Assembly (NCBI GenBank): GCA_002306745.1
Contig: DBSW01000099.1
Span: 1 to 7,245, forward strand
Origin: Dehalococcoidia bacterium UBA1332
GTDB lineage: Bacteria; Chloroflexota; Dehalococcoidia; Lucifugimonadales; Lucifugimonadaceae
Length of the DNA: 7,245 nt
Reading direction: 5' to 3'
Part shown: in pieces, positions 6,045-7,245 of the stretch
Position numbering within the stretch: position 1 is the first letter of the stretch
How the letters are laid out: the number at the start of each line of letters is the position of its first letter
Translations under genes and position numbers: made by a program
The notes under the pieces: model-generated
Database searches by the model: none
What the model was told of the DNA's origin: nothing
Seen by the model: the letters and a program-made list of their open reading frames with translations, nothing else

Positions 6045-7245
6045 CTAAGTTTCGGCTTCTGCTTTTTGGATGAGGTTCTTGAGCATTCTTGAGAAGATCA
6101 CGATGTGTGCTGGCAATAGCGCGTACCAATAAGCTCTACCCAAGACTCCTTTCGGTACGAAGAGAGCTTGTTGGGTAACTAGTATTTTCTCGTTGTTCTG
6201 CTTTTCAATATTCCATTCCAGCCATGCATGACCAGGGACTTTCATTTCGGCAAGCAAACGCAACCCGTTAGATGTAACGGACGTGACCTTAAAGAAATCC
6301 ACGGTATCACCAACGCGAAGATCGCTTGGGTGTCGACGACCCCTACGAAGTCCAACACCGCCAAGAAGTTTGTCAACAAATCCTCGGATCGCCCAGAGCC
6401 AATTGAACGCAAACCATCCATTGTCTCCTCCTACTGAACAGATTGTCTTCATAATGGACTTCTCGGAAGCATGGGATAGCGCCTCTCGTTTGTCGACAAG
6501 TATTTTGCCCCCCGACCAAACAGGGTCTGTTGGTTCTGGTCGCGCGGGATCCTTGAAACTGCTCGTATCTGACCATCGAGTGGGAATCTCTAATTCTTGT
6601 ATTCTTGCTAATGCTTTCCCTATGGCGCTATCCAATGTGTCCTCATTTTTGAGTGCCTGCCCGTTGCGGGTTTCATGCTGCACGACAACATCTGTTGTTA
6701 AAGAGTCAATGAGTGCTCTAGCTAATGTAAAAGGAAGTGGGCTAACCAAGTTAACCCAATGTGATGAAAGTCGAGGAGTAAGAACAGGGACTGGGAGTAT
6801 AACTCTTCTTCGAAGTCCAGCGACCTTTGTGTAGGCGTGCATCATCTCTCGATATGAAACAACTTCAGGTCCACCTATTTCTCTAATCTGATTTTCATAT
6901 GAGTCGTCTTGTAAGACATGAAGTAAATTGTTGAGGACGTCGCCTATTGATATTGGTTGGCATTTGGTTTTTGTTACCCACCGTGGGACAACCATGATAG
7001 GAAGGACCTCAACCAAGGACCTCAACATTTCAAATGAGGCGCTACCTGAGCCGATGATGATGGCGGCTCTCAGTTCGGTTACAGGGGTAGGCCCGTTAGC
7101 GAGAATTTTTCCCACATTATGTCTGCTTTGAAGATGCAAAGACTTTTCTAAGTTATCTTCCCCGAGGCCTCCAAGGTAGACGATTTGCTTTAGATTGTTT
7201 TGTCTAGCAGCGTCAGCGAAGACACCAGCCATGTTTTCTTCTGCC
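6045..7245 (-). CDS. NAD(P)-binding epimerase-like protein with DUF2867 domain (N-terminus cut off)
   Basis: The frame is open through the right edge: four further codons (AEEN) precede the first visible Met at 7230-7232. That Met is therefore internal and the gene is partial, with 399 residues visible. Numbering from this Met, residues 1-125 are the middle of an extended/atypical SDR fold, with KQIVYLGGLG at 15-24, RAAIIIGSGSASFEMLR at 55-71 and REIGGPEVVSYREMM at 117-131. The missing part should hold the Rossmann nucleotide-binding motif. Residues from about 238 to 390 match DUF2867: WSGGK, GGDNGWFAFNWLW, GLRRGRRHP, GDTVDFF, AEMKVPGHAWLEW. A hydrophobic segment near the end (AYWYALLPAHIVIF) is usual there. 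Known relatives of this two-part design run to nearly 500 residues; their reaction is not established to my knowledge. The gene converges on the thiolase and belongs to another transcript. The frame reads forward as a 183-codon ORF, which is a shadow. Confidence 0.88.
   Translation of the reverse strand, partial: AEENMAGVFADAARQNNLKQIVYLGGLGEDNLEKSLHLQSRHNVGKILANGPTPVTELRAAIIIGSGSASFEMLRSLVEVLPIMVVPRWVTKTKCQPISIGDVLNNLLHVLQDDSYENQIREIGGPEVVSYREMMHAYTKVAGLRRRVILPVPVLTPRLSSHWVNLVSPLPFTLARALIDSLTTDVVVQHETRNGQALKNEDTLDSAIGKALARIQELEIPTRWSDTSSFKDPARPEPTDPVWSGGKILVDKREALSHASEKSIMKTICSVGGDNGWFAFNWLWAIRGFVDKLLGGVGLRRGRRHPSDLRVGDTVDFFKVTSVTSNGLRLLAEMKVPGHAWLEWNIEKQNNEKILVTQQALFVPKGVLGRAYWYALLPAHIVIFSRMLKNLIQKAEAET

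Noticed and set aside
6028..6045. Weak inverted repeat GAGgCC/GGgCTC between the convergent genes as a bidirectional terminator
   Set aside because: Only five base pairs with a mismatch, and no T-run on either side.
6283..6834. 183-codon forward ORF
   Set aside because: Lies wholly antisense within the DUF2867 gene, whose product has clear family motifs. The forward product is Ser/Arg/Leu-rich with no recognisable domain.

Overview
The window looks like bacterial chromosome with ordinary gene density and base composition somewhat below 50% GC by eye. The lineage cannot be fixed from the sequence alone. A secreted FG-GAP/amidase protein, a divergent SDR beside a Rieske oxygenase, a thiolase and a DUF2867-type epimerase are together the kind of gene content I associate with uncultivated marine Actinobacteriota (Acidimicrobiia-like) or possibly SAR202-type Chloroflexota. 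This assignment is inference, not a call. I see no mobile element, CRISPR array, tRNA or rRNA.

Layout. Bases 2-79 carry the last 25 codons of an unidentified gene whose product ends in a membrane helix. A small inverted repeat (91-113) follows in the gap. Bases 145-2580 encode an 811-residue exported protein. It has a signal peptide, then a seven-unit FG-GAP-type propeller with an exact 70-residue period, then a zinc-dependent N-acetylmuramoyl-L-alanine amidase (Amidase_3) domain with all expected zinc and catalytic residues. An imperfect hairpin spans its stop codon. After a 106-base gap comes a same-strand set of a divergent short-chain dehydrogenase (2687-3448), a Rieske non-haem iron oxygenase alpha subunit (3458-4765, only 9 bases later) and a thiolase (4827-6023). 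A possible 19-residue ORF with its own good Shine-Dalgarno sits in the gap before the thiolase, and its stop overlaps the thiolase start codon as TGATG. A perfect TATAAT lies in the same gap. The thiolase converges, with only 21 bases between, on a minus-strand gene (6045 to beyond 7245) for an NAD(P)-binding epimerase-like protein with a C-terminal DUF2867 domain. Its N-terminus is cut off by the window edge.

How the genes may work together. The SDR, Rieske oxygenase and thiolase form a plausible catabolic module: oxygenation of a ring or otherwise inert carbon, oxidation or reduction of the alcohol/ketone, and thiolytic release of acetyl-CoA or a similar unit. The substrate cannot be read from the sequence. 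No ferredoxin, reductase or beta subunit for the oxygenase is present, so electron transfer partners must lie elsewhere. The amidase is probably a separate cell-envelope function.

Most worth a second look are the precisely periodic, circularly closing WG-type propeller fused to a peptidoglycan amidase, the SDR that has lost several classic motif residues while keeping Tyr/Lys, and the short coupled ORF before the thiolase.
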